The translations under genes were made by a program, and so were the position numbers. DNA of 64,000 bases from Scylla paramamosain (Eukaryota > Arthropoda > Malacostraca > Decapoda > Portunidae), in NCBI RefSeq assembly GCF_035594125.1, contig NC_087163.1, forward strand, positions 12,480,485 to 12,544,484, in the 5' to 3' direction. Below are positions 38,098 through 51,841 of this stretch, piece by piece. A model generated the notes under the pieces. It saw only the letters and a program-made list of their open reading frames with translations. It was not told where the DNA came from and made no database searches. Each line of letters opens with the position of its first letter. The first letter of the stretch is position 1.

Positions 38098-41000
38098 CAA
38101 AAACACTAAAAGGCAAGTTCTTCGTAAAAGTTGGTTTTATTCCCATGTAATGTGATTGCCTTGCTTTTTAGTGCTTTATTGCCTAACACGCTCAAAAACA
38201 CCCAAGGACACTTTTCTGGTAATGTCATTTTTTTCCCATATAAAGCTAGTTTCGCATGGAATTTGGGGTTTTGGTAACTAAGAATGTAAAAAAAAAACAC
38301 TCAAAATACACGCATTTAGTAAGGTTGTTCTGTAACTTGATTAAGAGTGTTATTCATGAGTTTCAGTATTTTGGTTTGTGTTTTTTGCCTTGTGATTCTG
38401 GTGAAACTATAAAATATTCATGATACTTTTTTCTCGTTATGTTAAACACTCATTATACACGTTTCTCGTTATGTCCTTTTTTTCCCTTATATAGAGTGCT
38501 TCGCATCCATATTCGCGTTTTTTTTTTATGTAACAAGCTCAAGAACACACAAAATATAGTTTTTAGGTAATGTTATTTTATTTCTTCATATTGGTCGGTT
38601 TGCATCCATTTTAGCGTTTTTCTACGTAAATCTTTTAAAAGACACGTTTCCAGTAATTTTGTTTTGGATTTCCATATAGAGTGACTTTCATATTATTTAT
38701 CGTTTTGGTGCCTAACATTCTTTTTGATGCCTTTTGCTTCCCAATATAGAGTGCTTTCCATCCATTTTCGCGTTTTTTGTAGGTAACAATTTCAAAAACA
38801 CTCAAAATATACCTATTTCTTTATTTTGGTTGGTTTGCATCCGTTTTAGCGTTTTCTACGTAAAACACCGAAAAGACACGTTTTCAATCATTTTGTTTTG
38901 GATTCCCATATAGACTGACTTCCTTGGGTTTTATCATGTTGGTTCCTAACATGCTGAAAAACACTCATAAGACAGTTTTCTGGCAAAGACGTTTAATTTG
39001 CCTATATAGGTGGCTTTGCATGCAATTTAGAGGTTTGTTACATAACAGTCCGAAAAAAAACTTTAAATTTAACTTTTTTGATAATGTTCTTATTTCATAT
39101 AATTTCCTGAACTTTGCCCGAGTTTTGGCACCTCCTTACCTGTGAAGATGAATAGAAATGAAAAAAAATATCGTACTTTTTTTTTTTTCTCAATAAAGAG
39201 TGTAATTTGTGGCTTTTAGCTTTTTCGTACTAAATGAACTTAAAAACACTCATAATACACGTTTCTCGTAATGTCCTTTCCTTTCCAAAAAATAGGGTTC
39301 TTTGCATGTATTTAAGCGTTTTTATTGGTAACATGATCAAAAACACTCAAAATACATGTTTTGGTAATGTTATTCTGTTTCACCATAAAGTGTATTTTTC
39401 ATGCATTTTAGTGTTTTGGTATATAAGGAGCTCAAATACACTTAAAGGCAAGTTCTTGTTAAAAATTGTTTTTATTCCAGTGTAATGTGATTGCCCTCTT
39501 TTTTAGTGCTTTATTGCCTATCACGCTCAAAAACACTCAAAAGACACTTTTCTGGTAAAGTCATTTTTTTCCCACAAATCTATTTTCGCATGCAATTTGG
39601 GGTTTTGGTAACTAAGAATGTGAAAAGCACTCAAAATACACGCATTAATTAAGGTTGTTCTGTTTCTCAATTAGGAGTGTTATACACGAGTTTTAGCATC
39701 TAAGTATCTAGGAAACCTCTCCATATACACGAGATTTTGCGTTTTTTGCCTTGTTCTTTTGAACTATAAAACATTCATTATACACTTTTCTTGCAATATC
39801 CTTTTGTTTCGCAATATAGAGTGCTTTGCATCAATTTTCGCGTTTTTTGTAGGTAACAAGCTCAAAAACAATGAAAATATACCTTTTTAGTAACGTTTTT
39901 CTATTTCTTGATATTGGTTGCTTTGCATCCGTTTCAGCGTTTTTCTACGTAAAACACTGAGAAGACACGTTTTCAGTAACTTTGCTTTGGATTCCCATAT
40001 AGAGTGAGTTCCTTATTATTTATCGTTTTGGTGCCTAACATGCTAAAAAAAAAACACTCAAAACACAGATTTCTGGTAAGGTCGTTTAATTTCCTAATAT
40101 AGGAGGCTTTGCATGCACTTTAGGGTTTGGTACATAACAGTCCGAAAAAAAAGCTGAAATTAACTTTTTTGATAATATTCTTTTATCATACGATTGCCCT
40201 GAATTTTCCCAGAATTTTGGCATCTCGGTACTATGAAGATGAATAACAAAAAAAAAAAAAAAAAAAGTCCTATTTTTTTTTTTTTTTATTATTGATTTTC
40301 TAAATAAAGAGTGTTATATGTGGGTTTTAGCTTTTTGGTACTTAAGGAACTTAAAAACACTTATAATACACATTTCTCGTAATGTCCTTTCGTTTCGCAA
40401 ACATAAGGTTCTTTGTATGTATTTAAGCGTTTTTATAGATAACATGATTAAAACCCTCAAAATATATGTTTTTGGTAATTTTATTCTGTTTCTCCATTAA
40501 AGGTGTTTTGCATGCGTTTTAGGGTTTTGGTATGTGATGAGCTCAAAAACACTTAAAGGCAAGTCGTTTTTATTCCCATGTAATGTGATTACCCTGGTTT
40601 TTAGTGCTTTATTGCCTAACACGCTCAAAAACACTTAGCTAGTTTTGCATGGAATTTGGGGTTTTGGTAAGGTTGTTCTATTTCTTAATTAAAAGTGTTA
40701 TTCATGAGTTCCAGCATTTCGGTATGTAAGAAACTTTTCTAATACACACATTTCGTTTCGTTTCAAAATTAAAAGTGTTATTCATGAGTTTCAGCTTTTT
40801 AGTATGTAATAAACTTCTTTATGTACACGAGTTTTTGAGCTTTTTACCTTGTGGTTCTTGTCAAACTATAAAACACTCATACACGTTTCTCGTAATGTCC
40901 TTTTCTTTGCCAATATAAAGTGCTTTCCATCCATTTTTGCATTTTTTGTAGGTAACAAGCTCAAAAACATATCAAAATATATCGTTTTAGCGTTTTTCTA

Positions 41001-42693
41001 CGTAAATCACTGAAAAGACACATTTTCAGTAATATTGTTGAAATTGCTGAAAAACACTCAAAAGACAGGTTTCTGGTAAAGTCGTGTAATTTCCCCATAT
41101 AGGTGGATTTGCATACACTTCAGGATTTGTACATAACTCCGGAAAAGCTAAAATTATTATTTTTTTGTTTTTTTTTTTACAAAATTTCCAGGAATTTCGA
41201 AAGAATTTTGGCATCTCGGTACCTATGAAGATGAATAACAAAAAAAAAAAAAATAATTATCTCTATAAAGAGTGTTATTTGTGGGTTTTATCTTTTTGGT
41301 ACTTGAGGAACTTAAAAACACACATAATACACAATTTTCGTAATGTCCTTTTGTTATACAAACATAGGGTTCTTTACATGTATTTAAGCGTTTTTATAGG
41401 TTACATGATCAAAAACACTCAAAATACATGTTTTGGTAATGTTATTATGTTTCTCCATAAAGGGTGTTTTGCATGCGTTTTAGCGATTTAGTATGTAAGG
41501 AGGTAGAAAACACTTAAAGGCAAGTTCTTCGTAAAATTGTTCTACTTTTTAGTGCTTTATTGCATATTACGCTCAAAAACACTAAAAAGACTCTTTTTTG
41601 GTATTGTCATTTTTTTTTCCCACATGAAGGTAGTTTCGCATGTAATTTTGCATTTTCATAACTAAGAATGTGAAAAACACTCGAAATACACAATTTGGTG
41701 AGGTAGTTCTGTTTATTGATTAAAAGTGTTATTCATGCATTTCATCATTTCGGTATGTAAGAAATTTCTCTATATACACGAGATTTTGCGTTTATTGCCT
41801 TGTGGTTCTTTTAAAACTATAAAACACTCATTATACACGTTTCTCGTAATGTCCTTTTGTTTCCTAATATAGGGTACTTTATATCCATTTTTGCATTTTT
41901 TGTTGGTAACAAGCTCAAAAACACTCAAAATATATTTTTTTGGTAACGTTATTCTATTTCCTCATATAGGTTGGTTTGCATCCGCTTGAGTGTTTTCTAT
42001 GTAAAACACTGAAAAGACACGTTTTCACTAATTTTGTTTTGCATTCACATATTGACTGACTTCCATATTATTTATCGTTTTGGTGCCTAACATGCTAAAA
42101 AACACTGAAAAGACAGGTTTCTGTTAAAATCGTTTAACTTCCCTATATAGGTGTCTTTGTATGCTATTTAGGGTTTGGTACATATGAATCCGAAAAAAAA
42201 GCTATAATTAACTTTTTTGGTAATGTTCTTTTTTCCACATAAATTCCCTGAATTTTGGCAGAATTTTGGCATCTCGGTACCTATAAGGATGAATAACAAA
42301 AAAAAATCCCATTTTTTTTTGTTTATTTTTTTTCTAAATAAAGAGTGTTATTTGTGGGTTTTAGCTTTTAGGTACTAAAGGAACTTAAAAAGCATATATA
42401 ATACACGTTTCTCGTAATGTCCTTTCGATTCCCAAACATAAGGTTCTTTGCATGTATTTAAGCGTTTTTATAGATAATATGATCAAAAACACTTAAAATA
42501 CATGTATTTGGTAATATTATTCTGTTTTTTCCATAAAATGTATTTTGCATGATTTTTTAGCGTTTTGGTATGTAAGGAGCTCAAAAACACTTGAAGGCAA
42601 GTTCTTGGTAAAATTTGGTTTTATTCCCATGTAATGTGATTGCCCTTCGTTTTAGTGCTTTATTTCGTAACACGCTCAAAAACACTCAAAAGA
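38098..42693 (+). repeat. Forward satellite HOR array (copy of 11211-15808)
   Basis: Counterparts of the units in 11211-15808, including the I-to-G junction near 38715. A- and T-runs in the J and D subunits differ by 1-2 bases from copy 1. No gene is visible. Confidence 0.92.
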
Positions 42694-43162
42694 CATGCAA
42701 GGCCTCGCATATGAAGAAATAAGAGACCTTACCAGAAAACGGTCTTTTGAGTGTTTTTCAGCATGTTAGGCACCAAAACGATAAATAATAAGGAACTCAC
42801 TCTATGAGGGAATCCAAAAGAAAATTACTGAAAACGTGTCTTCTCAGTGTTTTACGTAAAACTGATGCAAACCAACCAATATCAAGAAGCAGAAAAACAT
42901 TACCAAAAATATATATTTTGAGTGTTTTTGAGCTTGTTACATACAAAAAAAAAAACACAAAATTGATAAAAAACACTGTATATTTGGAAACAAAGGGACA
43001 TTGCGAGAAAAGTGTATAATGAATGTTTTATAGTTCAAAAAAATCACAAGCCGAAAAACGCAAAAACTCGTGTATATGGAGAAGCTTCCTAGATACTAAA
43101 ATGCTGAAACTCATGAATAACACTCTTAATTGAGAAACAGAAAAACCTTACTAAATGCGTGT
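42694..43162 (-). repeat. Inverted satellite block, long type (copy of 15809-16277)
   Basis: Same junctions and the same shortened H subunit as 15809-16277. Confidence 0.87.
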
Positions 43163-46100
43163 CAAAAACACTAAAAGGCAAGTTTTTCGTAAAAGTTGGT
43201 TTTATTCCCATGTAATGTGATTGCCCTGCTTTTTAGTGCTTTATTGCTTAACATGCTCAAAAACACTCAGACACTTTTCTGGTAATGTCATTTTTTTCCC
43301 ACATAAAGTTAGTTTCGCATGGAATTAGGGGTTTTGGTAACTAAGAATGTAAAAAAAGCACTCAAAATACACGCATTTAGTAAGGTAGTTCTGTTTCTCA
43401 ATTAAAAGTGTTATTCATGCATTTCAGCATTTTGGTATGTAAGAAACTTCTCTATATACACGAGTTTTTGCGTTTTTTGCCTTGTGGTTCGTGTGAAACT
43501 ATAAAATACCCATTATACACGTTTCTCGTAATGTTTTTTTGTTTCCCAATATAGAGTGCTTTCCATCCATTTTCGCATTTTTTCTAGGTAACAAGCTGAA
43601 AAAAACTCAAAATATATCTTTTTGGTAATGTTATTCTATTTCTTCATATTGGTTGGTTTGCATCCGTTTTAGCGTTTTTCTTCGTAAATGACTGAAAAGA
43701 CACGTTTTTAGTAAAATTGTTGAAATTGCTGAAAAAAACACTCAAAAGACAGATTTCTGGTAAAGTCTTGTAATTTCCCCATATAGATTGCTTTGCATGC
43801 ACTTCTGGGTTTAGTACATAATTCCGGAAAAAAGCTAAATTTTTTTTTTATATGTCCTTTCGTTTCACAGACATAGGGTTCTTTGCATGTATTTAAGCGT
43901 TTTTATAGGTAACATGGACAAAAACATTCAAAATACATGTTTTTGGTAATGTTATTCTGTTTCTCCATAAAGGGTGTTTTGCATGCGTTTTAGCGTTTTG
44001 GTATGTAAGAAGTTAAACACACTTAAAGGCAATTTCTTCTTAAAAGTTAGTTTTATTCCTATATAATGTGATTATTCTGTTTTTTAGTGCATTGTTGCAT
44101 ATCACGCTCAAAAACACTCAAAAGACACTTTTCTGATAATGTCATTTTTTTCCCACATAAAGCTAGTTTCGCATGTAATTTGGGATTTTCGTAACTAAGA
44201 ATGTGAAAAACACTCAAAATACACACATTTGGTAAGGTAGTTCTGTTTCTCAATTAAAAGTGTTATTCATGAGTTTTAACATTTTTTATGTAAGAAACTT
44301 CTGTATATATACGAGTTTTTGCGTTTTTTGTCTTGTGGTTCTTGTGAAACTATAAATTAATCATTATACACGTTTCTCTAAATGTCCTTTTGCTTCCCAA
44401 TATAGAGTGCTTTTACATCCATTTTCGCGTTTTTCCTAGGTAAAAAGCTCAAAAACACTTTTTGGTAATGTTATTCTATTTCTTCATATTTTTTCTACGT
44501 GAAACACTGAAAAGACACGTTTGCAGTAATTTTGTTTTGGATTCACATATTGACTGACTTCCATATTATTTATCGGTTTGGTGCCTAACATGCTGAAAAA
44601 CACTGAAAAGACAGGTTTCTGGTAAACTCGTTTAATTTCCTCATATAGGTGGCTTTGCATGTACTTTAGGGTTTGGTAAATAACAATCCGAATAAAAGCT
44701 ACAATTAACTTCTTTGATAATGTTCTTTTTTCCTCATAAATTTCCTGAATTTTGGCAGAATTTTGGCATCTCCGTACTTATGAAAATCAATACAAAAAAA
44801 ATGCAATTTTTTATTTATTTATTTTTTATTTTTTCTCTTTAATGAGTGTTATTTGTGGTTTTTAACGTTTTGGTACATAAAAAAATTAAAAACAGTCATA
44901 ATACACGTTTCTCGTAATGTCCTTTCGTTTCCGAAAGATAGGTTTCTTTGCATGTATTTAAGCGTTTTTATAGGTAACATGATCAAAAACACTTAAAACA
45001 TGTTTTATGTAATGTTTTTCTACTTCTCCATAAAGGAGTGTTTTGCAGGCGTTTTAGCGTTTTGGTATGTAAAGAGCTCAAAACACATAATGGCAAGTTC
45101 TTGGTCAAAGTTGGTTTTATTTCCATGTAATGTGATTGCTCTGCTTTTTAGTGCTTTATTGCCTAACACGCTGAAAAACACTCAAAAGACACTTCTGGTA
45201 ATGTCATTTTTTTTTTTCCCACATAAAGCTAGTTTCGTATGCTTTTTGGGATTTTGCTAAGAATGTGAAAAACACTGAAAATACACGCTTTTGGTAAGGT
45301 TTTTCTTTTTCTCAATAAAGATTGTTGTTATTCACGAGTTTCAGCATTTTGGTATCTAAGAAACTTCTTTATATACACGAGTTTTTGCGTTTTTTGCCTT
45401 GTGGTTCTTGTGAACCACAAGTTCTTTTGCTCGAAAAAAATAAGACACTCATTATACACGTTTCTCGTAATGTCCTTTTGTTTCCCAATAGGGAGTGGTT
45501 TGCATCCATTTTCACCTTTTTTGTAGGTAACAAGCTCAAAAACACTCAAAATATACCTTTTTGGTAATGTTATTCTATTTTTTTTTTTCATATTGGTTGG
45601 TTTGCATCCGATTTAGCGTTTTTCTACGTAAAACACCGAAAGACACGTTTTCAGTAATTTTTTTTTCTCATATAAAGTGACTTCAATGTTATTTGTCGTT
45701 TTGGTGCCTAACATGCTGATAAACACTCATAAGACAGTTTTCTGGCAAAGACATTTGATTTCCCCATATAGGTGATTTTCCACGCACTATAGGGTTTGCT
45801 ACATAACAGTCGAAGAAAAAAAAGCTAAAATTATCTTTTTTGATAATGTTCTTATTTCACAAAATTTCATGAATTTTGCCCGAATTTTGGCATCTCGGTA
45901 CCTGTGGAGATGAATAAGAAAGAAAAAAATATCGTATTTATTTATTTATTTTTTTTTTTTTCTCAATAGAGAGTTATTTGTGGCTTTTAGCTTTTTGGTT
46001 CTTAATGAATTTAAAAACACTCATAATACACGTTTCTCGTAATGTCCTTTCGTTTTCCACAAATAGGGTTCTTAGCATGTATTTAAGCGATTTATTGGTA

Positions 46101-49100
46101 AAATGATCAAAAACACTCAAAATACATGTTTTTGGTAATGTTATTCTGTTTTTCCATAAAGTGTGTTTTGCATGTGTTTTAGTGTTTTGGTATATAAGGA
46201 GCTCAAAAACACTTAAAGGCAAGTTCTTGGTAAACATTGGTTTTATTCCCATGTAATGTGATTGCCCTTCTTTTTAGTGCTTTACTGCCTATCACGCTCA
46301 AAAACACTCAATAGACACCTTTCTGAAAATGCCATTTATTTTTTTACCACATAAAGCTGGTTTCGCAATGAATTTGGGTTTTGGGTAACTAAGAATGTGA
46401 AAAGCACTCAAAATACACACATTTAGTAAGGTTGTTCTGTTTCTCAATTAAGAGTGTTATTCATGAGTTTCAGCATTTTGGTATCTAGGAAACTACTACA
46501 TATACACTTGTTTTTGCGTTTTTTGCCTTGTTGTTATTTTGAACTATAAAACACTCATTATACACTTTTCTCGCAGTGTCCCTTTCTTTCTCAATATAAA
46601 GTGTTTTTCATCAATTTTCGCGTTTTTTTTTTTTGTAGGTAACAAGCTCAAAAACACTCAAAATGTACCTTTTTGGTAATATTTTTCTATTTCTTGATAT
46701 TGGTTGGTTTGCATCTGTTTTAGCGTTTTTCTACGTAAAATGCTGAGAAGACACGTTTTAATTAATTTTCTTTTGGATTCACATATTGAGTGAGTTCATT
46801 ATTATTTATCATTTTGGTGCCTAACATGCTGAAAAACACTCAAAAGACAATTTTCTGGTAAAGTCATTCAATTTCCTAATATAGGAGGCTTTGCATGCTC
46901 TTTAGGGTTTGGTACATAACAGTCCGAAAAAAAAGCTAACATCAACTTTTTTTATAATATTCCTTTATCATATAATTGCCCTGAATTTTCCCAGAATTTT
47001 GTCATCTCGGTACCTATGAAGATGAATGACAAAAAAAAAAAAAAAAAAAAAAAAAATCTTTTTATTTATTTATTTTTTTTTTCTAAATAAAGAGTGTTAT
47101 TTGTGGGTTTTAGCTTTTTGGTACTTAAGGAACTTAAAAACACTCATAATACACGTTTCTCGTAAAGTACTTTCGTTTCCCAAACATAAGGTTCTTTTTA
47201 TGTATAACATGATCAAAAACACTCAAATTACATGTTTTTTGTAATGTTATACTGTTTCTCCATAAAGTGTGTTTTACAGGCGTTTTATTGTTTTGGTATA
47301 TAAGGAGCTGAAAAACACTTAAAGGCAAGTTCTTGGTAAAAAAATGGTTTTATTCAAATTTAATGTGATTCCTCTGATTTTTAGTGCTTTATTTCCTATC
47401 ACGCTCAAAAACACTCAAAAGACATTTTTCTGGTAATGTCATTTTTTCCCACATAAATCTGGTTTCGCATGCAATTTGGGGTTTTTCTAACTAAGAATGT
47501 GAAAAGCTCTGAAAATACACGCATTTAGTAAGGTTGTTCTTTTTCTCAATTAAGAGTGTTATTCATGAATTTCAGCATTTTGGTATCTAAGAAACTTATC
47601 CATATATACAAGGTTTTGGTAATGTTATTCTGTTTCTCCATAAAGTGTGTTTTGCATGCGTTTTAGCAGTTTTGTATATAAGGAGCTCAAAAACACTTAA
47701 AGGCAAGTTATTGGTAAAAAATGGTGTTATTCCAATATAATGTGATTGCCCTGCTTTTAAGTGCTTTATTACTAAACACGCTGAAAAACACTCAAAAGAC
47801 GCTTTTCTGGTAAAAAAAAAATTTTTCCCAAAAAGCTATTTTCGCATGTAATTTGGGGTTTTTGGTAATTAAGAATGTGAAAAGCACTCAAAAACACGCA
47901 TTTAGTAAGGTTGTTCTGTTTCTTAATTAAGAGTGTTATTCATGAGTTTCAGCATTTTGGTGTGTAGGAAATCTCTCCATATACACGAGTTTTTGCGTTG
48001 TTTTCTTTGTGGTTCTTTTGAACTATACAAGACTCATTATACACTTTTCTTGCAATGTCCTTTTCTTTCCCAATATAGAGTGCTTTGCATCAATTTTCGC
48101 GTTTTTGTAGGTAAAGAGCTCAAAAACACTCAAAATGTACCTTTTTGGTAACGTTTTTCTATTTCTTGATATTGGTTGGTTTGCATCCGTTTTAACGTTT
48201 TTCTACGTAAAACACTGAGAAGACACATTTTTAGTAACTTTGTTTTGGATTCCCATATAGAGTAAGTTCCTTATTATTTATCGTTTTGGTGCCTAACATG
48301 CTAAAAAAAACACACAAAACACAGATTTCTGGTAAGGTCGTTTAATTTCCTCATATTGGAGGCTTTGCATGCACTTTAGGGTTTCGTACATAAAAGTCCA
48401 AAAAAAAAGCTGAAATTAACTTTTTTGATAATATTCATTTATCACATAATTGCCCTGAATTTTCCCAGAATTTTGGCATCTCGGTACCTATGAAGATGAA
48501 TAACAAAAAAAAAAAAATCCTATTTATTTTATTTTTGTATTTTTGTATTTTCTAAATAAAGAGTGTTATTTGTGGGTTTTAGCTTTTTGGTACTTAAGGA
48601 ACTTATAAAAACACGTTATAATACATGTTTCTCGTAATGTCCTTTTATTTCCCAAACATAATGTTCTTTGCATGTACTTAAGCGTTTTTATAGATAAAAA
48701 CACTCAAAATACATATTTTTGGTAATGTTATTCTGTTTCTCCATAAAGTTTGTTATGCATGCATTTTAGCAGTTTTGTATATAAGGGGTTAAAAAACACT
48801 TAAAGGCAAATTCTTCGTAAAAGTTGGATTTATTCCCATGTAATGTGACTGTTCTGCTTTCTAGTGCTTTGTTGCATATCACGCTCATTTTTTTTCCCAC
48901 ATGAAGCTAATTTCGCATGTAATTTGGCATATTCGTAACAATGAATGTGAAAAACACTCAAAATACACAATTTGGTAAGGTAGTTCTGTTTATCGATTAA
49001 AATTGTTATTTATGCATTTCATCATTTTGGTAAGTAAAAATTTCTCTATATACACTAGTTTTTGCGTTTATTGCCTTGTAGTTCTTTTAAAACTATAAAA

Positions 49101-49931
49101 CATTCATTATACATCTTTCTCGTAATGTCCTTTTGTTTCCTAATATAGAGTGCTTTACATCCATTTTTGCATTTTTTGTAAGTAACAAGCTCAAAAACAC
49201 TCAAAATATATCTTTTTGGTAATGTTATTCTATTTCTTCATATAGGATGGTTTGCATCCGCTTTAGCGTTTTTCTACGTAAAACGCTGAAAAGACACGTT
49301 TTCAGTACCATTTTTTTGGATTCACATATTGAATAACATGCTGAAAAACACTGAAAAGACTGGTTTCTGGTAAAGTCGTTTAACTTCCCTATATTGGTGG
49401 CTTTGCATACTCTTTAGGTTTTGGTAAGTAACAACCAGAAAAAAAAGCTATAATTAACTTTCATGATAATGTTCTTTTTTCCACATAAATTCCCTGAATT
49501 TTGGCAGAATTTTGGCAATTCGGTACCTATGAAGATGAAAAAAAATAAATTCCCATTTTTTTTTATTTATTTTATTTTTTTTCTAAAAAGTGTTATTTGA
49601 GGGTTTTAGCTTTTTGGTACTACTTATAAAAACACTCATAATACACGTTTATCGTAATGTCCTTTTGGTTCCCAAACATAAGGTTCTTTGCATGTATTTA
49701 AGCGTTTTTATAGATAACATGATCAAAAACACTCAAAATACATGTATTTGGTAATGTTATTCTGTTTCTTAATAAAATGTATTTTCCATGCGTTTTAGCG
49801 TTTTGGTATGTAAGGACCTCAAAAACACTTAAAGGCAAGTTCTTGGTAAAATTTGGTTTTATTCCCATGTAATGTGATTGCCCTGGCTTTTTGTTCTTTA
49901 TTGTGTAACATGCTTAAAAACACTGAAAAGA
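43163..49931 (+). repeat. Forward satellite HOR array containing the right end of duplication copy 2
   Basis: J landmarks near 44771, 45897, 47008, 48480 and 49521. The long duplication ends at 45906. A truncated F subunit is joined to B near 47605-47615 ('atatatacaaggttttgg'), stretching the landmark spacing 47008-48480 to 1.47 kb. At about 49390 an intact J site ('ccctatattggtggc') corresponds to the retrotransposon insertion point and is empty. No gene is visible. Confidence 0.9.
45398..45421. other. Perfect 10-bp hairpin in subunit F (copy of 18514-18537)
   Basis: Same inverted arms and loop as at 18514, so the template switch predates the long duplication. Confidence 0.8.
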
Positions 49932-50382
49932 CATGCAAAGCCTCCCATATGAGGAAATTAAAGACCTTACCAGAAATCTGTCTTTTGAGTGTTTTTCATG
50001 TTAAGCACCAAAACGATAAATAATAAGGAACTCACTCTATGTGGGAATCCAAAACAAAATTACTGAAAATGTGCCTTCTCAGTGTTTTACGTAGAAAAAC
50101 GCTAAAACTGATACAAACCAACCAATATCAAGAAGCAGAAAAACATTACCAAAAATGTGTTTTTTTAGTGTTTTTGAGCTTGTTACCTACAAAAAAAAAC
50201 GCGAAAATGGATACAAAGCGCTGTATATTGGGAAACAAAGGGACATTGCGAGAAAAGTGTATAATGAATGTTTTATAATTCAAAAAAACCACAAGGCAAA
50301 AAACGCAAAAACTCGCGTATATGCTGAAACTCATGAATAACACTCTTAATTGAGAAACAGAGTAACCTTACTAAATGCGTGT
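49932..50382 (-). repeat. Inverted satellite block, long type
   Basis: From 'catgcaaagcctcccatatg' to 'aaatgcgtgt'; same two junctions as the other long blocks, outside the near-identical duplication. It is followed 1.07 kb later by the I-to-G junction near 51003. Confidence 0.87.
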
Positions 50383-51841
50383 CAAAAACACTAAAAGGCA
50401 AGTTTTTCGTAAAAGTTGGTTTTATTCTTATGTAATGTGATTGCCCTGCTTTTTAGTGCTTTATTGCCTAACACGCTCAAAAACACTCAAAGACACTTTT
50501 CTGGTAATGTCATTTTTTTCCCACAAAAAGCTAGTTTCGCTTGGAATTTAGGGTTTTGGTAACTAAGAATGTAAAAAAAAAAAACACTCAAAATACACGC
50601 ATTTTGTTCTGATTTTTCTCTTTCTTGATTAAGTGTGTTATTCATGAGTTTCAGTATTTTGGTATCTTAGAAACTTCTCCATACAGTCGAGTTTTTGCGT
50701 TTTTTGCCTTGTGATTCTGGTGAAACTATAAAACACTCATTATACACGTTTCTCGTTATGTCCTTTTTTTTTCCTTATATAGAGTGCTTTGCATCCATTT
50801 TCGCGTTTTTTTTTTATGTAAGAAGATAAAAAACACACAAAATATACTTTTTTGGTAATATTCTTTTTCTTCATATTGGTTGGTTTGTATCCGTTTTAAC
50901 GTTTTTCTACGAAAATCTTTTAAAAGACACGTTTCCAGTAATGTTGTTTTGGATTTCCATATAGAGTGACTTTCATATTATTTATCGTTTTGGTGCCTAA
51001 CATGCTTTTTGGTGCCTTTTGCTTCCCAATATAGAGTGCTTTCCATCCATTTTCGCGTTTTTTGTAGGTAACAATTTCAAAAACACTCAAAATATACCTT
51101 TTTGGTAATGTTATTCTTCATTTTGGTTGGTATGCATCCGGTTTAGCGTTTTCTACGTAAAGCACCGAAAAGACACGTTTTCAGTAATTTTGTTTTGGAT
51201 TCCCATATAGATTGACTTCCTTGGGTTTTATCGTGTTTGTTCCTAACATGCTGAAAAACACTCATAAGAAAGTTTTCTGGCAAAGACGTTTAATTTCCCC
51301 ATATAGGTGGCTTTGCATGCACTTTAGGGGTTTGGTACATAACAGTCCGAAAAAAAACTTAAATTTATTTTTTTTTATAATATTCTTATTTCATATAATT
51401 TCCTGAACTTTGCCCGAATTTTGGCACCTCGTTACCTGTGAAGATAAATAAGAATGAAAAAAAAAGATCTTTTTTTTTTATTTATTTATTTTATTATTTT
51501 TTTTCTTAATAAAGAGTGTAATTTGTCGCTTTTAGCTTTTTCGTACTTAATGAACTTAAAAACACTCATGATACACGTTTCTCATAATGTCTTTTCGTTT
51601 CCCAAAAATAGGGTTCTTTGCATGTATTTAAGCGTTTTTATTGGTAACATGATCAAAAACACTCAAAATATATGTTTTTGGTAATGTTATTCTGTTTAAC
51701 CTTAAAGTGTATTTTGCATGCATTTTAGTGTTTTGGTATATAAGGAGCTCAAATACACTTAAAGTCAAGTTGTTGTTAAAAATTTATTTTATTCCAATGT
51801 AATGTGATTGCTCTGCTTTTTAGTGCTTTATTGCCTAACAC
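50383..51841 (+). repeat. Forward satellite array
   Basis: Contains the I-to-G junction near 51003 and one J landmark near 51430 ('cctcgttacctgtgaag'), and ends at 'gcctaacac' where it meets the diverged inverted block. No gene is visible. Confidence 0.9.

Larger units (their letters stand above)
26903..45906 (+). repeat. Long near-identical duplication, copy 2
   Basis: Second copy of positions 1-19023, in direct orientation. It contains the same satellite units, the same inverted blocks (31933, 37644, 42694), the same retrotransposon at the same base of the same J subunit (34032-37089) and the same hairpin (45398). The right end is sharp: after 'cctgtg' the copies change from about 99.9% to roughly 90% identity, although the subunit order continues in register for about another kilobase. 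Confidence 0.95.
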
